NCBI RefSeq assembly: GCF_030053345.1 | Contig: NZ_JASGBP010000007.1 | Coordinates: 62,001-126,000 of the forward strand | Reading direction: 5' to 3' | Length of the DNA: 64,000 nt | Origin: Flavobacterium sedimenticola | GTDB lineage: Bacteria; Bacteroidota; Bacteroidia; Flavobacteriales; Flavobacteriaceae | Part shown: positions 15,346 to 23,624 of the stretch, one piece after another | Numbering within the stretch: the first letter of the stretch is position 1 | Layout: each line of letters begins with the position of its first letter | The notes under the pieces: generated by a model | The model's input: only the letters and a program-made list of their open reading frames with translations | Told to the model about the DNA's origin: nothing | Databases searched by the model: none | Translations under genes and position numbers: made by a program

Positions 15346-15405
15346 ATATTAATGTTAAATTAATTATAATGTATATTTGTGACGAAAAGAGTAATTTGAA
15401 TTGAA

Positions 15406-16875
15406 ATGAAAGAAATAAACAAACTAAAAGGAGAGATCGAAAAAATGGAGGCAGCCATTCCAAAATTATATATTAACTCCACATTTGCTGAGATATTGCA
15501 ATTGAATAATGCCTCTTCAGTTATTGTTAATGTTCCCGCACATGGTATCAACAACCATCCGGCAGAATTATCGAAAAATGATGATAAAGGATTTACATTA
15601 ATCATAAATAATACCGTAAGTTATATCAATACCAGTTATGATATAGAACTAATAAATGGTAACCAAAAATTTAGAATTGATGATTTATATATTGGTATGA
15701 AATCGACAAAGCTCACTAGAAATGTCGGTGATAAATATTTTACAGGTATTATGTCCTCACAGGCTTCTTTGCGACAATTTTCAACTGAAGATTTTTCGAC
15801 CAGTCCGTCTTTTTATCGGTTTGTAATCCCCTTTGGGAGCGGTGACCTTAGGTCTTATATTTATTCATCTCCCTATAAAAATGAATCGACAATATTTGCT
15901 AAAGGTATGGTTAAGGTTTCTATAGAAGGGCTAGATTTTAGTATTTATGAAACCAAATATGATAAATTAAACTATCTTATCATTGATGCTGACGATAAAA
16001 TAGATTTTGAAAAGTTTGCTGATATATGTTTTTCAGTAATGGTTGGCTATGGTTTTCTTTCGGGTGATTTTATACAAAATGAGGCTTATTACGTGCGATC
16101 TGAAGACAATCAATTTAAAACCATAGACGGCATTTCGTACTCTCAATTACGAGAATCTATAATTACTCATGGAACGACTAACCCAATTCATGTAAGTCCA
16201 TACAGTTATACACAAGATCCTGCTGTAACCGAAAAATTTGACCTTTTTTTAAAAATATTTGATTGTGAATTGTTTGGTAAATTATGTGCAAAAATAAACT
16301 CAGAAAGTGAGTATGCCACCTTGATACTTTTAATTTTAGAGTCAAATAAATCAAGTTTAATTCTGAGACCAGCAGGATATTCTGTAGCATTAGAGAAAAT
16401 TACAAATATTATTGTTGAAGAAAACGCAGGACTTAAGCCTATACCTGATAAAAAGATTTCCCGAGAATTAATTAAAAAAATGCATTTACTTTTAAATGAG
16501 TATGAGGAACAGATTAAGGAGGTTGGAAACGAAGACTCGATGATAATCTTAACCAAAAATATTGATCGATTAAACAGTCCTACTAATCAGGATAAGTTAT
16601 CTAAACCCTTTAAAATTTATGATATTATACTTACACCCAAAGATATTGAAGCCATTGGTAAAAGAAATAGCTTTCTGCATGCCCGTGCACTTCAGATAGA
16701 AGAAGGATCATCAGAATTTTTAGAAATTTTTATGACTGCCTTGCGATTAAATAAACTCGTAAATAAACTTATACTAAAGCATTTGGGTTTTTCGGGTCAT
16801 ATTATTAATCACCTGAAGCACAATGAAAAATTATTCGCAACACCAATTGATGAAGAACTATTTGAATTAATATAG
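15406..16875 (+). CDS. HEPN-domain protein with N-terminal sensor-like region (ApeA-like)
   Basis: 489 aa, no signal peptide or membrane helix. The first 230 residues are beta-rich (for example DDLYIGMKSTKLTR, FYRFVIPFGSGDLRSYIYSS). The C-terminal third is helical and ends with an R-x4-H motif, RNSFLH (Arg420, His425), the catalytic pair of HEPN ribonucleases. This plan (beta-rich domain plus C-terminal HEPN) recalls ApeA-like anti-phage proteins; that is a structural guess. It is divergent from the toxin-antitoxin pair across 87 bp and sits amid other conflict genes. Confidence 0.6.
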   Translation: MKEINKLKGEIEKMEAAIPKLYINSTFAEILQLNNASSVIVNVPAHGINNHPAELSKNDDKGFTLIINNTVSYINTSYDIELINGNQKFRIDDLYIGMKSTKLTRNVGDKYFTGIMSSQASLRQFSTEDFSTSPSFYRFVIPFGSGDLRSYIYSSPYKNESTIFAKGMVKVSIEGLDFSIYETKYDKLNYLIIDADDKIDFEKFADICFSVMVGYGFLSGDFIQNEAYYVRSEDNQFKTIDGISYSQLRESIITHGTTNPIHVSPYSYTQDPAVTEKFDLFLKIFDCELFGKLCAKINSESEYATLILLILESNKSSLILRPAGYSVALEKITNIIVEENAGLKPIPDKKISRELIKKMHLLLNEYEEQIKEVGNEDSMIILTKNIDRLNSPTNQDKLSKPFKIYDIILTPKDIEAIGKRNSFLHARALQIEEGSSEFLEIFMTALRLNKLVNKLILKHLGFSGHIINHLKHNEKLFATPIDEELFELI

Positions 16876-17288
16876 TAAATGCCTGCTTTCTTATAAAGTC
16901 AATAAAGAGTAGCCTTTTGATGAAAATGTGCAATTTAACACTGCTGTTAAGTACAAGGAGAGAAAGTAATTATCAATTGTTGGTGCAATTGCCCATAAAA
17001 TGATATTGATATTCTGCTTTATAAATTTAAAATTAGGTTTTGGCACATTTTACCTTTTTTTGCCAAAGTTTAATTTTAAAATTCTTATAACTCAACCTCT
17101 AAATTTTTCGGGTCGAAGCATTGAATAGTGATATCGGCTCTTGTGAATAACAATATCTTAACTCTTTTTGGACTATTTGATTCTTCGAGTTGATGATTAT
17201 TGCTCCCCGGACTGTTTTACTTTGTTTGAGGGAAGAAGTACAACTCAAGAAAAACCAACAATAGCGCGAAACCGCTGTTAGCGGAGGT
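16876..17288. other. Intergenic region, no gene recognised
   Basis: 413 bp between convergent genes. No convincing ORF: the 71-codon minus-strand frame at 17099 overlaps the nuclease gene and lacks protein-like composition. Near 17272 a small palindrome CCGCT-GTT-AGCGG precedes the stop of the nuclease gene. Confidence 0.4.
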
Positions 17289-18212
17289 TTAATTATCTTT
17301 AACTTGCTCGTCAATTAAACTTTTAAAAATGCTTAATTTGTTTTCGGCTTTTATGAGTTTTTCTATTTCAGGATTTGATAAAAATATAATCTTTCTATTT
17401 TCACCTGATTCTCTAATTGCCTCAGTATATGTGTTTTTTGTAATATGACCTGATGTAGCTAAAATTCCTAATTCAGCTAATCCGTTTGTGTTTTTTAGTT
17501 TATTTTGAAAAACTATAAAGTCATTTTTATTAACTTTTGTTTCAGGTTTATTTTTACATTCAACTAAAATATACTTCCCAAATTTCCCTATAAAACTGTC
17601 CTCAATATCATTACGGATTATTAAATCTACTTCATTAAGTGATTGGTCTTTGACACGCTTAAGAACTTGGTTAAATCCAATTGATTGAAACATTAAACTC
17701 ATGAAATGTTCAAATCTTTCACCTTTTCTGAATGTTTCTTTTTCATTTTTTGCTTCTGAATAGAACTGAAGCAAAGCATTATTTATTTCAGACGGATCTT
17801 TATCTAATTTATCATAATATTTTTCGATTGAATTTTTAAGTTTTGGAAGCCACTTATCAAATTCCTCTTTGTCTTGAATATCAACAACTTTACCAGTTAG
17901 TATTAGGTCTTTTAATCTCAAAAAGTATTCGTCCTTGAAGGCAGATACAATGATGACATTAGCGAAAGGGTTTACTTCAAATATTTTTTCTGCAATTTCA
18001 ATCCCGTCAACAGAAAAACCATCCATCCTAATATCAAGAATTGCAAGAGAAAAAAATCTATTCTCTATGGCATCAAGAATTTCTGATTCAGTAGAGTAAT
18101 GTTCAAAAGAACAGTCTGGTAAAAGTTTGCCTAAACCCTTAGCTAAACCTTCGGCTTGTTCTTTAGCATCATCAATTATTATAACATTTTTTCTCATTGC
18201 AGTTTTATTCAA
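17289..18212 (-). CDS. Response regulator receiver domain fused to Mrr-like nuclease
   Basis: 307 aa; Met6 (18197) is an equally good start. Residues 9-120 are a receiver domain with all key residues: acidic pair Asp14-Asp15, phospho-acceptor Asp60 (LAILDIRMDG), Ser90 and Lys115. After a linker, residues 165-280 form a PD-(D/E)xK nuclease of the Mrr/restriction-endonuclease type: KGERFEHFMSLMF, NEVDLII, ILVECKN, FIVFQNKL. It overlaps or closely follows the kinase gene. Phosphorylation probably gates the nuclease; this receiver-nuclease layout is unusual for a transcriptional two-component system, as no DNA-binding output domain exists. Confidence 0.85.
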   Translation of the reverse strand: MNKTAMRKNVIIIDDAKEQAEGLAKGLGKLLPDCSFEHYSTESEILDAIENRFFSLAILDIRMDGFSVDGIEIAEKIFEVNPFANVIIVSAFKDEYFLRLKDLILTGKVVDIQDKEEFDKWLPKLKNSIEKYYDKLDKDPSEINNALLQFYSEAKNEKETFRKGERFEHFMSLMFQSIGFNQVLKRVKDQSLNEVDLIIRNDIEDSFIGKFGKYILVECKNKPETKVNKNDFIVFQNKLKNTNGLAELGILATSGHITKNTYTEAIRESGENRKIIFLSNPEIEKLIKAENKLSIFKSLIDEQVKDN

Positions 18213-18975
18213 TAATTGGTAAATGTATTAAAAATGTCTTAGAAAATCCAATTTTTGTATTTGATAATTGAATGCTGCCATTAAAAAGTTCACATAGATA
18301 TCTTGCATGATATAATCCTATTCCTGAACCGCCAGTTGTAGAATATCCAAATTCAAAAATTCTTTCATTATCTTTTTCAGGAATACTTTGTCCGTTGTCT
18401 GATATTTCGATGTTGAGCTTTTCAGAATCTGTATGTGCAGAAATTTGTATAATAGGCTTCTCTGTTGATTCTAGTGACTTAATTGAGTTTATTATTAAAT
18501 TGTTAAACATTTGAAGAACAGATTGAAAAGGTAAATTAAGATAAATTTCTTCTTCTGGGTAAACTTTGAAGAGTTTAATTTTCCCGTTATAGAAGTCATT
18601 TCTACTTAGCAATTCAACAGCAATAAGTAAATTTCTGTATTCGAATTTTTCATCTTTAGAATATGGAACTAGTTTAGAAAAGTTTTCCATTGTTTCTCTG
18701 ATAACTTTAAGATTAGTTTTTAAAGATAAAATTTGCTGTTCGGTTATTTCTTCTGCTGTTGTTGTAGATAGAATGCTATCCATACTCTGAATAGAATTTT
18801 TAATATCGTGTCTTGCAAAGTTGCCCAGGTATGAAATGTGATTGTCATGTGAAAATGTCAATGCTTCAACAGCTTTTTTAATTTGTCTTAACTCTTCTCT
18901 ATGTAAATCAATTTTTCTTGCTTGGACTTCTGGATTATGTCGTGATTTTGGAATGTATTTCTTTTTTCTGTTCAT
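18205..18975 (-). CDS. Soluble sensor histidine kinase
   Basis: 256 aa, no membrane segment. Residues 20-50 are coiled-coil-like. The phospho-acceptor is His56 in FARHDIKNSIQSM. The HATPase_c domain has the N box (NNLIINSIKSLES), G1 (ISDNGQSIPEKD), the F box (IFEFGYSTTGGSGIGLYHARYL) and a closing GFSKTFLIHLP. There is no recognisable sensor domain, so it must sense an intracellular cue through its short N-terminus or a partner. It is translated just upstream of the receiver-nuclease gene and is its likely phosphodonor. Confidence 0.88.
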   Translation of the reverse strand: MNRKKKYIPKSRHNPEVQARKIDLHREELRQIKKAVEALTFSHDNHISYLGNFARHDIKNSIQSMDSILSTTTAEEITEQQILSLKTNLKVIRETMENFSKLVPYSKDEKFEYRNLLIAVELLSRNDFYNGKIKLFKVYPEEEIYLNLPFQSVLQMFNNLIINSIKSLESTEKPIIQISAHTDSEKLNIEISDNGQSIPEKDNERIFEFGYSTTGGSGIGLYHARYLCELFNGSIQLSNTKIGFSKTFLIHLPIIE

Positions 18976-19157
18976 AATACTAAAAAAGATTTTTGTTTTA
19001 ATTGATTTGAGTGCCTGTGAATCTCCGCTAACAATTCGATAGTCGTTATCTTATACTTTTTATCAACCTCTCAGTTGGTTTTATAGCCACTAACGCATTC
19101 TAAATTATCAACCTCAAATATATTAAGATTTCTATTATAAAACCTTAAATACGTGTT

Positions 19158-19283
19158 TTATTTCTTACGATTCCGCCAACTGTCGTTATGAAAGATACCG
19201 TTTCTATATTCTTTTAATTTGATGCCAAGGTAAGCTCCAATTATGATAGCCGGAATTACAATTACTATTTCATACCATTCCAT
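19158..19283 (-). CDS. Small membrane protein
   Basis: 41 codons from ATG. A hydrophobic helix at residues 4-20 (YEIVIVIPAIIIGAYLGI) is followed by a short basic tail ending WRNRKK. It looks like a genuine single-pass peptide but has no family I know. It lies upstream of the kinase-nuclease pair on the same strand, 180 bp before the kinase start. Confidence 0.4.
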   Translation of the reverse strand: MEWYEIVIVIPAIIIGAYLGIKLKEYRNGIFHNDSWRNRKK

Positions 19284-19331
19284 AGATTTGATGTTTAAAT
19301 GGATCAATGTATTGAATAGTATTTCAAAAAT

Positions 19332-19461
19332 GTATGCAATTTGGGTGTAATCGTTATGCTAAAAATGAGTTTTTAAACTTGAAATTTTGAATGATAAATT
19401 TACGGATTGCAAATCCGCGCTATCGTGTGTGTATGCAATTTGTGAGTAATCGTTATACTAA
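19332..19461. repeat. Pair of ~31-bp direct repeats in a gene-poor stretch
   Basis: GTATGCAATTTG followed by G-rich variation and GTAATCGTTAT appears at 19332-19362 and at 19431-19461, 99 bp apart with about four differences. The surrounding 19284-19619 has no gene. The cause is unclear; it may be a decayed duplication or an element boundary. Confidence 0.6.
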
Positions 19462-19619
19462 TAGAATTAAAAAAAAAGATGCCCAAGCATCTTTTAATCA
19501 TGTAACAGGGAAAAATCATTTAATAAGGTAAAAAAAAAATCGATTAGATTACTATGTGCGACGTCAAAATATTTTATCTAATGATAAAAATGAATGTTAT
19601 AAATTCATGTCATCCGAAC

Positions 19620-20789
19620 TTAATAAGTTACTTGATAATTTAACAAGTCACGTTTACTAATAACTTTTGCACATACCCCATGAGAATGTGCATTAATCCA
19701 TTCTTTTCCTATTTTACTATTTAAACTCGAAATTACTTTGGCTCTGTGTTCAAAAGGAATTCTTATGCGATATATACAATCAGAAATAGGAATATTACCT
19801 TTAATTACATACATGAGTTTTCCAATACATCTTTTACCTACGCGAGACATTAATAAATCACCTTCCTCTGCATATCTAAGATAATCAATCGTTTTATGCA
19901 ATGGAAATTCACATTCACAATATTCATTTTTCAAATCTGTTGTATGTAAGTAATTTATTTGCAGTGATTCTAACTGCTTTTTTGAACGAGAACCACGCAT
20001 TATATCGACATTTAGATCTAAAAGAGAATTGGAAGTCTTTTGATTAGAATTCTTTTTCCAAGAATGGTATTTGTAATCCATTCGATAGATTAAAGCAGAT
20101 TTTTTGACTAGAATTTTAGACGCTATTGTCCCATTTTCATTGGCTAAATAAATTGGCAAGCTTAACGACGAGCACACTGATTTTCTAATGATAAGTATAT
20201 GTGTTTTAGCCTCAGTTTTTTTAAAGATTTTGGACGGTAATTCAATAACCCCCGTTAATTTATAATTAGATAATAATTTTTCTCTAAAGATTGAAAATCT
20301 TTGACAGGTGAGTAATCCATCTGGCACAATTATTCCTAATTCACCGCCTTCCTTAAGCAGTAACAAATTCTGAGCTAAAAATATTATGTCAGATGTTAAT
20401 TGACTGTAGCTGTCGAGACATCCCAATAAACTCTCCTCAAGTATTTTTCCATATTCATCGGACTTCTTAATCGTCATATAAGGAGGATTACAAATTGCGA
20501 CGTCGACCGAACCTAATTCCAACTTTAAATCTTCCCTTAAATGTGACGAAAGACCATTAATAACGAAAAGTTTAATACTAGGGAATTCCTCCTTCAAAGT
20601 ACTAACATTCATACTGTCAATATCACCACCAATTATATCACTGTGTTTCCATTTTTTCTTTGCAGCGCGAACCAAGGATCCTCCACCTACACCGATTTCT
20701 AATACTCGTTTAGGATTTTTAGCTAAAATTTTAGATAATAGCAACTTAGAAAAATTATCGTGGGTATAAAATTGAGCTAAATTATTCAT
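19620..20789 (-). CDS. N6-adenine-type DNA methyltransferase with HsdS-like C-terminus
   Basis: 389 aa. SAM-binding motif I is VLEIGVGGGSLV (29-40), an acidic motif II GGDID follows, and catalytic motif IV is CNPPYM (NPPY 101-104), typical of gamma-type N6-adenine or N4-cytosine methyltransferases. Residues 250-389 resemble one half of a type I specificity subunit: DIMRGSRSKKQL, EEGDLLMSRVGKRCIGK, PISDCIYRIRIP. So modification and target recognition may be in one chain. It is the last gene of a four-gene operon and overlaps the gene before it by 8 nt. No restriction subunit is visible. Confidence 0.8.
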   Translation of the reverse strand: MNNLAQFYTHDNFSKLLLSKILAKNPKRVLEIGVGGGSLVRAAKKKWKHSDIIGGDIDSMNVSTLKEEFPSIKLFVINGLSSHLREDLKLELGSVDVAICNPPYMTIKKSDEYGKILEESLLGCLDSYSQLTSDIIFLAQNLLLLKEGGELGIIVPDGLLTCQRFSIFREKLLSNYKLTGVIELPSKIFKKTEAKTHILIIRKSVCSSLSLPIYLANENGTIASKILVKKSALIYRMDYKYHSWKKNSNQKTSNSLLDLNVDIMRGSRSKKQLESLQINYLHTTDLKNEYCECEFPLHKTIDYLRYAEEGDLLMSRVGKRCIGKLMYVIKGNIPISDCIYRIRIPFEHRAKVISSLNSKIGKEWINAHSHGVCAKVISKRDLLNYQVTY

Positions 20790-21750
20790 TTATATAGTCA
20801 GTTAAATTATATAAAAAACTACTTCCAACACCAGTTGTTCGTTTTTTGTCGCCAAATGATGGGAAATCATAATAAATTTGAATATCAGGATTGTCTATTG
20901 CGAACATACAGACTCCCAGAGAGTGAGGTTTAGTTCCAATTGGAGCAACTGTAATTTCGTAGTTATTATTATTCTTTTTAATTTCTTCCAAAATATTGTA
21001 AATATTAAAAGGTTCATTAGCAGTAGCTCTTTTAATTAGTAAGTGCGCTTTTGATTGCTCTAAAGCATTTTGATTTTCTGAATAGACATAATATTGCCAA
21101 CCCGGCTGAAAAGAAGGAAATCCAACAATTGCATAGGTTTTCCTCATTGAAGGGTTGACATCTTCAAACGCTTTACTAAACCGATTGCCTTCGAAACCCA
21201 TCAACGCTACTAAAAGCTTTTCTTTATTATGATCTGAAACTCGCAAAAATCCTGGAAAAGAATTTACCGTACAAAATTTTTCAGTAAGGTCAAATTTTTT
21301 TGTGACATTTTCCATTTTTTGTTGATCGTATTCCTCTGGTTCGGTATATGTTACAAATAATTTTTTCGGTTTAAATTTAGTCTTTAGAAGTGATAAAAAG
21401 TAAAATAATAGTGGGTGTTTCAACGAAGTAATGTCAATAAGTATGACCTTTTTGTCAATCCCGATATCTTCCAAATCTTTTTCAAAATCGACTAATAAAT
21501 CTTTCCCAGAATCCTTCAAATTTTCTTTACGATAAGAAATTTTTTTAGGAGAATTAACTATCGAATATTTTTCAAATTCAATATCGTAATTGATTGAAAA
21601 GATATTGCCGGTATAGAACTCCTCTATCAGTGAAATAACTTTTTGAGCTCGAGTTTCCGAGCTGTTTCCTGTAAATACAATATCTACGTTTCTAAAAGTC
21701 TCATTGAATCTATCATCTGACCCTAACTCATAATATCTGTTGTATAACAT
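20782..21750 (-). CDS. Conserved operon protein of unknown function, Rossmann-like
   Basis: 322 aa, soluble. No family recognised. Residues 20-110 alternate strand and helix (NVDIVFTGNSSETRAQKVISL, KVILIDITSLKHPLLFYFLSLL) in a Rossmann-like way; the IDITSLKH stretch faintly recalls the D-x-T core of CARF ligand sensors. The second half has MGFEGNRFSKAF, YAIVGFPSFQPGW and APIGTKPHSLGVCMFAI, which look conserved. Start and upstream stop share one base (TAATG), so translation is coupled to the ATPase gene. A nucleotide-sensing role is only a guess. Confidence 0.6.
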   Translation of the reverse strand: MLYNRYYELGSDDRFNETFRNVDIVFTGNSSETRAQKVISLIEEFYTGNIFSINYDIEFEKYSIVNSPKKISYRKENLKDSGKDLLVDFEKDLEDIGIDKKVILIDITSLKHPLLFYFLSLLKTKFKPKKLFVTYTEPEEYDQQKMENVTKKFDLTEKFCTVNSFPGFLRVSDHNKEKLLVALMGFEGNRFSKAFEDVNPSMRKTYAIVGFPSFQPGWQYYVYSENQNALEQSKAHLLIKRATANEPFNIYNILEEIKKNNNNYEITVAPIGTKPHSLGVCMFAIDNPDIQIYYDFPSFGDKKRTTGVGSSFLYNLTDYINE

Positions 21751-23624
21751 TAGAATAAATCGATTTTGAGTTGCGCATCATTTTCTCTATCATTAATTAT
21801 TCCCTTAACTAACGCATTTGCGATTTCATTGGCCTTTTTACTGTCACCGTTTATCAAGGCATCCAAGTTTTTTGGATCAATTTTAAGACTTCTAATTTTA
21901 CGAGGAGAGATTTGAAAATATGGTGCATAGATATGGTTTAAATGATACTCGACATTATTAGAGTCAATAGTAGAGGTTTTAACTTTTGTTTCCTCTCGTA
22001 TCTGCAACACTGAATATAATTCAGCATTCTTTAAAAAACTTTTACTGTCCTCATTTAACTTGTCAAAATCGGTACTAAAATGGTTTCTTTCTGGTTCACT
22101 AAGCAATTTATCACGGTGCAATTTCTCAAATACACTGCCTAGGAGTAAAACAAACCGTTTTAAAAAATTACTATAAGGAGTATAAGTTTCAATATCATTT
22201 ACTTTGTATCTACTGACGTGGTATGACGCCTGTGTCTGTTCTTCAGCTGTTATAGCACGTGGTTCATCAAATGAAAAACCATTTCTAAAAGCTTGTTTAA
22301 AGGCTGATTCACATAATTCTATAAAAAAACGTATGATACCAGAAGAAACTGATTTGTATGTTTGAAATCCATAATATAATTTATCTCTGCTACTTTCCTT
22401 ACATAATAAATATACCACCCCCATTTTATTATTATGCAACCAATCTGAGTACTTCGATGGTTTACCATCGATCCACTTACGATATTCATCAGCAATATGA
22501 TTTAGGTCGTAACCTCTCTCAATTAAAACTAAATTCAAACGTAAAATTAACAAGTCATCAGATTCTGTCATAATTTTTGCAGATTCATTAGTGCCTATAT
22601 TTGCATTTAATTTAAGTTTAATTGAGCCTGCTAAGTCCTCACGCAATAAACTGAGCTCATACTTATAGCTGTATTTTCCAAGATAGAATTTTATATCAAA
22701 ATAATCAGAATTATTTAAATCTTTTAAGCTATCAACCTTTTGAAGTCGTTTTCTACAGATTTCTATAATGAATTCTTCATATTCATTTTCGGTAAATTGT
22801 TCAAAGTTAAAATAATTAAAGTCGTGTGGAGCACTAATAATTTCACTTGTTGCTAGTGTTTCGGAAGTCTTTAACCCTTTATTTCGCATTCCTAAATCGA
22901 ATATAACTGGATTAGGATGCTTTACTAGCGTATTAATCAATCTTTGTTGATACTCCAATAAATTTTCATACTCATCTACAAAGATGTGTATTGCTTTATC
23001 TTCAAAAATTGAAGTACTTAGTAATGATTTTGCTACCGTATTGAGGAGATAACTATTTGGTAAAACTTTAGGTCGCTCTACGGAGTTTAAATTGTTAATG
23101 TAGCTGATTAGATGTATTTCTTCCCTTAAGACAAGTTCCAATAACTGATCAAACGAAGTTAAATCTTTTTCAAAAAAAATTGACAATTCAGTAGGAACAT
23201 CGATAGTTTCTTCTGACCAATTTATAAGCTCTTTTTGTATGTCAATTATAATTTCGATTAACCTTTTAGTAAGGGTAATGTTTAAAAAATGACCAAAAAG
23301 TTGTGTCCATTCATCCTCATCAATCCCTTTATGTTGAAAAGCTGGAACAAAATTTGAATCGGCTCTGAAATAAATGCCTATAACTTTCTCTTTTTCAAAA
23401 AATGACTTAAAATCTAATCCATTACTAATCGCTTCATTTTTTTTATTTGAGTAAGAATTGTAGAGGAAAAACATAGTTTTGCCCGAGCCTCTTCCCCCTT
23501 CTATAACTAGTGACTTACTTTTAAGTAGGCCTTCAAAATTTTTATGATTAGCGTAAAATTCAAACAGCTTAACACCTAACTGCTCTGCTCTGTCTATTGA
23601 AAAAGGATTGTTAAACGATGACAT
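21750..23624 (-). CDS. ORC/CDC6-type AAA ATPase
   Basis: 624 aa from MSSFNNPFSIDRAEQLG; the frame opens at 23735, but this Met sits 14 nt before the upstream stop and starts the domain correctly. Walker A is GGRGSGKT (43-50). Walker B is IHIFVDEYENLLEY, with a DE pair. The remainder is helical with PHDFNYFNFEQFTENEYEEFI, as in ORC-CDC6-like STAND/AAA proteins found in prokaryotic conflict operons. It is probably the cytoplasmic NTP-dependent sensor or switch of the system, translated with the phosphoribosyltransferase-like gene upstream. Confidence 0.75.
   Translation of the reverse strand: MSSFNNPFSIDRAEQLGVKLFEFYANHKNFEGLLKSKSLVIEGGRGSGKTMFFLYNSYSNKKNEAISNGLDFKSFFEKEKVIGIYFRADSNFVPAFQHKGIDEDEWTQLFGHFLNITLTKRLIEIIIDIQKELINWSEETIDVPTELSIFFEKDLTSFDQLLELVLREEIHLISYINNLNSVERPKVLPNSYLLNTVAKSLLSTSIFEDKAIHIFVDEYENLLEYQQRLINTLVKHPNPVIFDLGMRNKGLKTSETLATSEIISAPHDFNYFNFEQFTENEYEEFIIEICRKRLQKVDSLKDLNNSDYFDIKFYLGKYSYKYELSLLREDLAGSIKLKLNANIGTNESAKIMTESDDLLILRLNLVLIERGYDLNHIADEYRKWIDGKPSKYSDWLHNNKMGVVYLLCKESSRDKLYYGFQTYKSVSSGIIRFFIELCESAFKQAFRNGFSFDEPRAITAEEQTQASYHVSRYKVNDIETYTPYSNFLKRFVLLLGSVFEKLHRDKLLSEPERNHFSTDFDKLNEDSKSFLKNAELYSVLQIREETKVKTSTIDSNNVEYHLNHIYAPYFQISPRKIRSLKIDPKNLDALINGDSKKANEIANALVKGIINDRENDAQLKIDLF

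Noticed and set aside
17099..17314. 71-codon minus-strand ORF
   Set aside because: It overlaps the end of the receiver-nuclease gene in another frame and its translation has no protein-like pattern.
17268..19040. Integron-like cassette boundaries (CCGCT-GTT-AGCGG at 17272 and CCGCTAACA near 19025)
   Set aside because: The core-site rule GTTRRRY is not met and no integron integrase is present; the match is too short.
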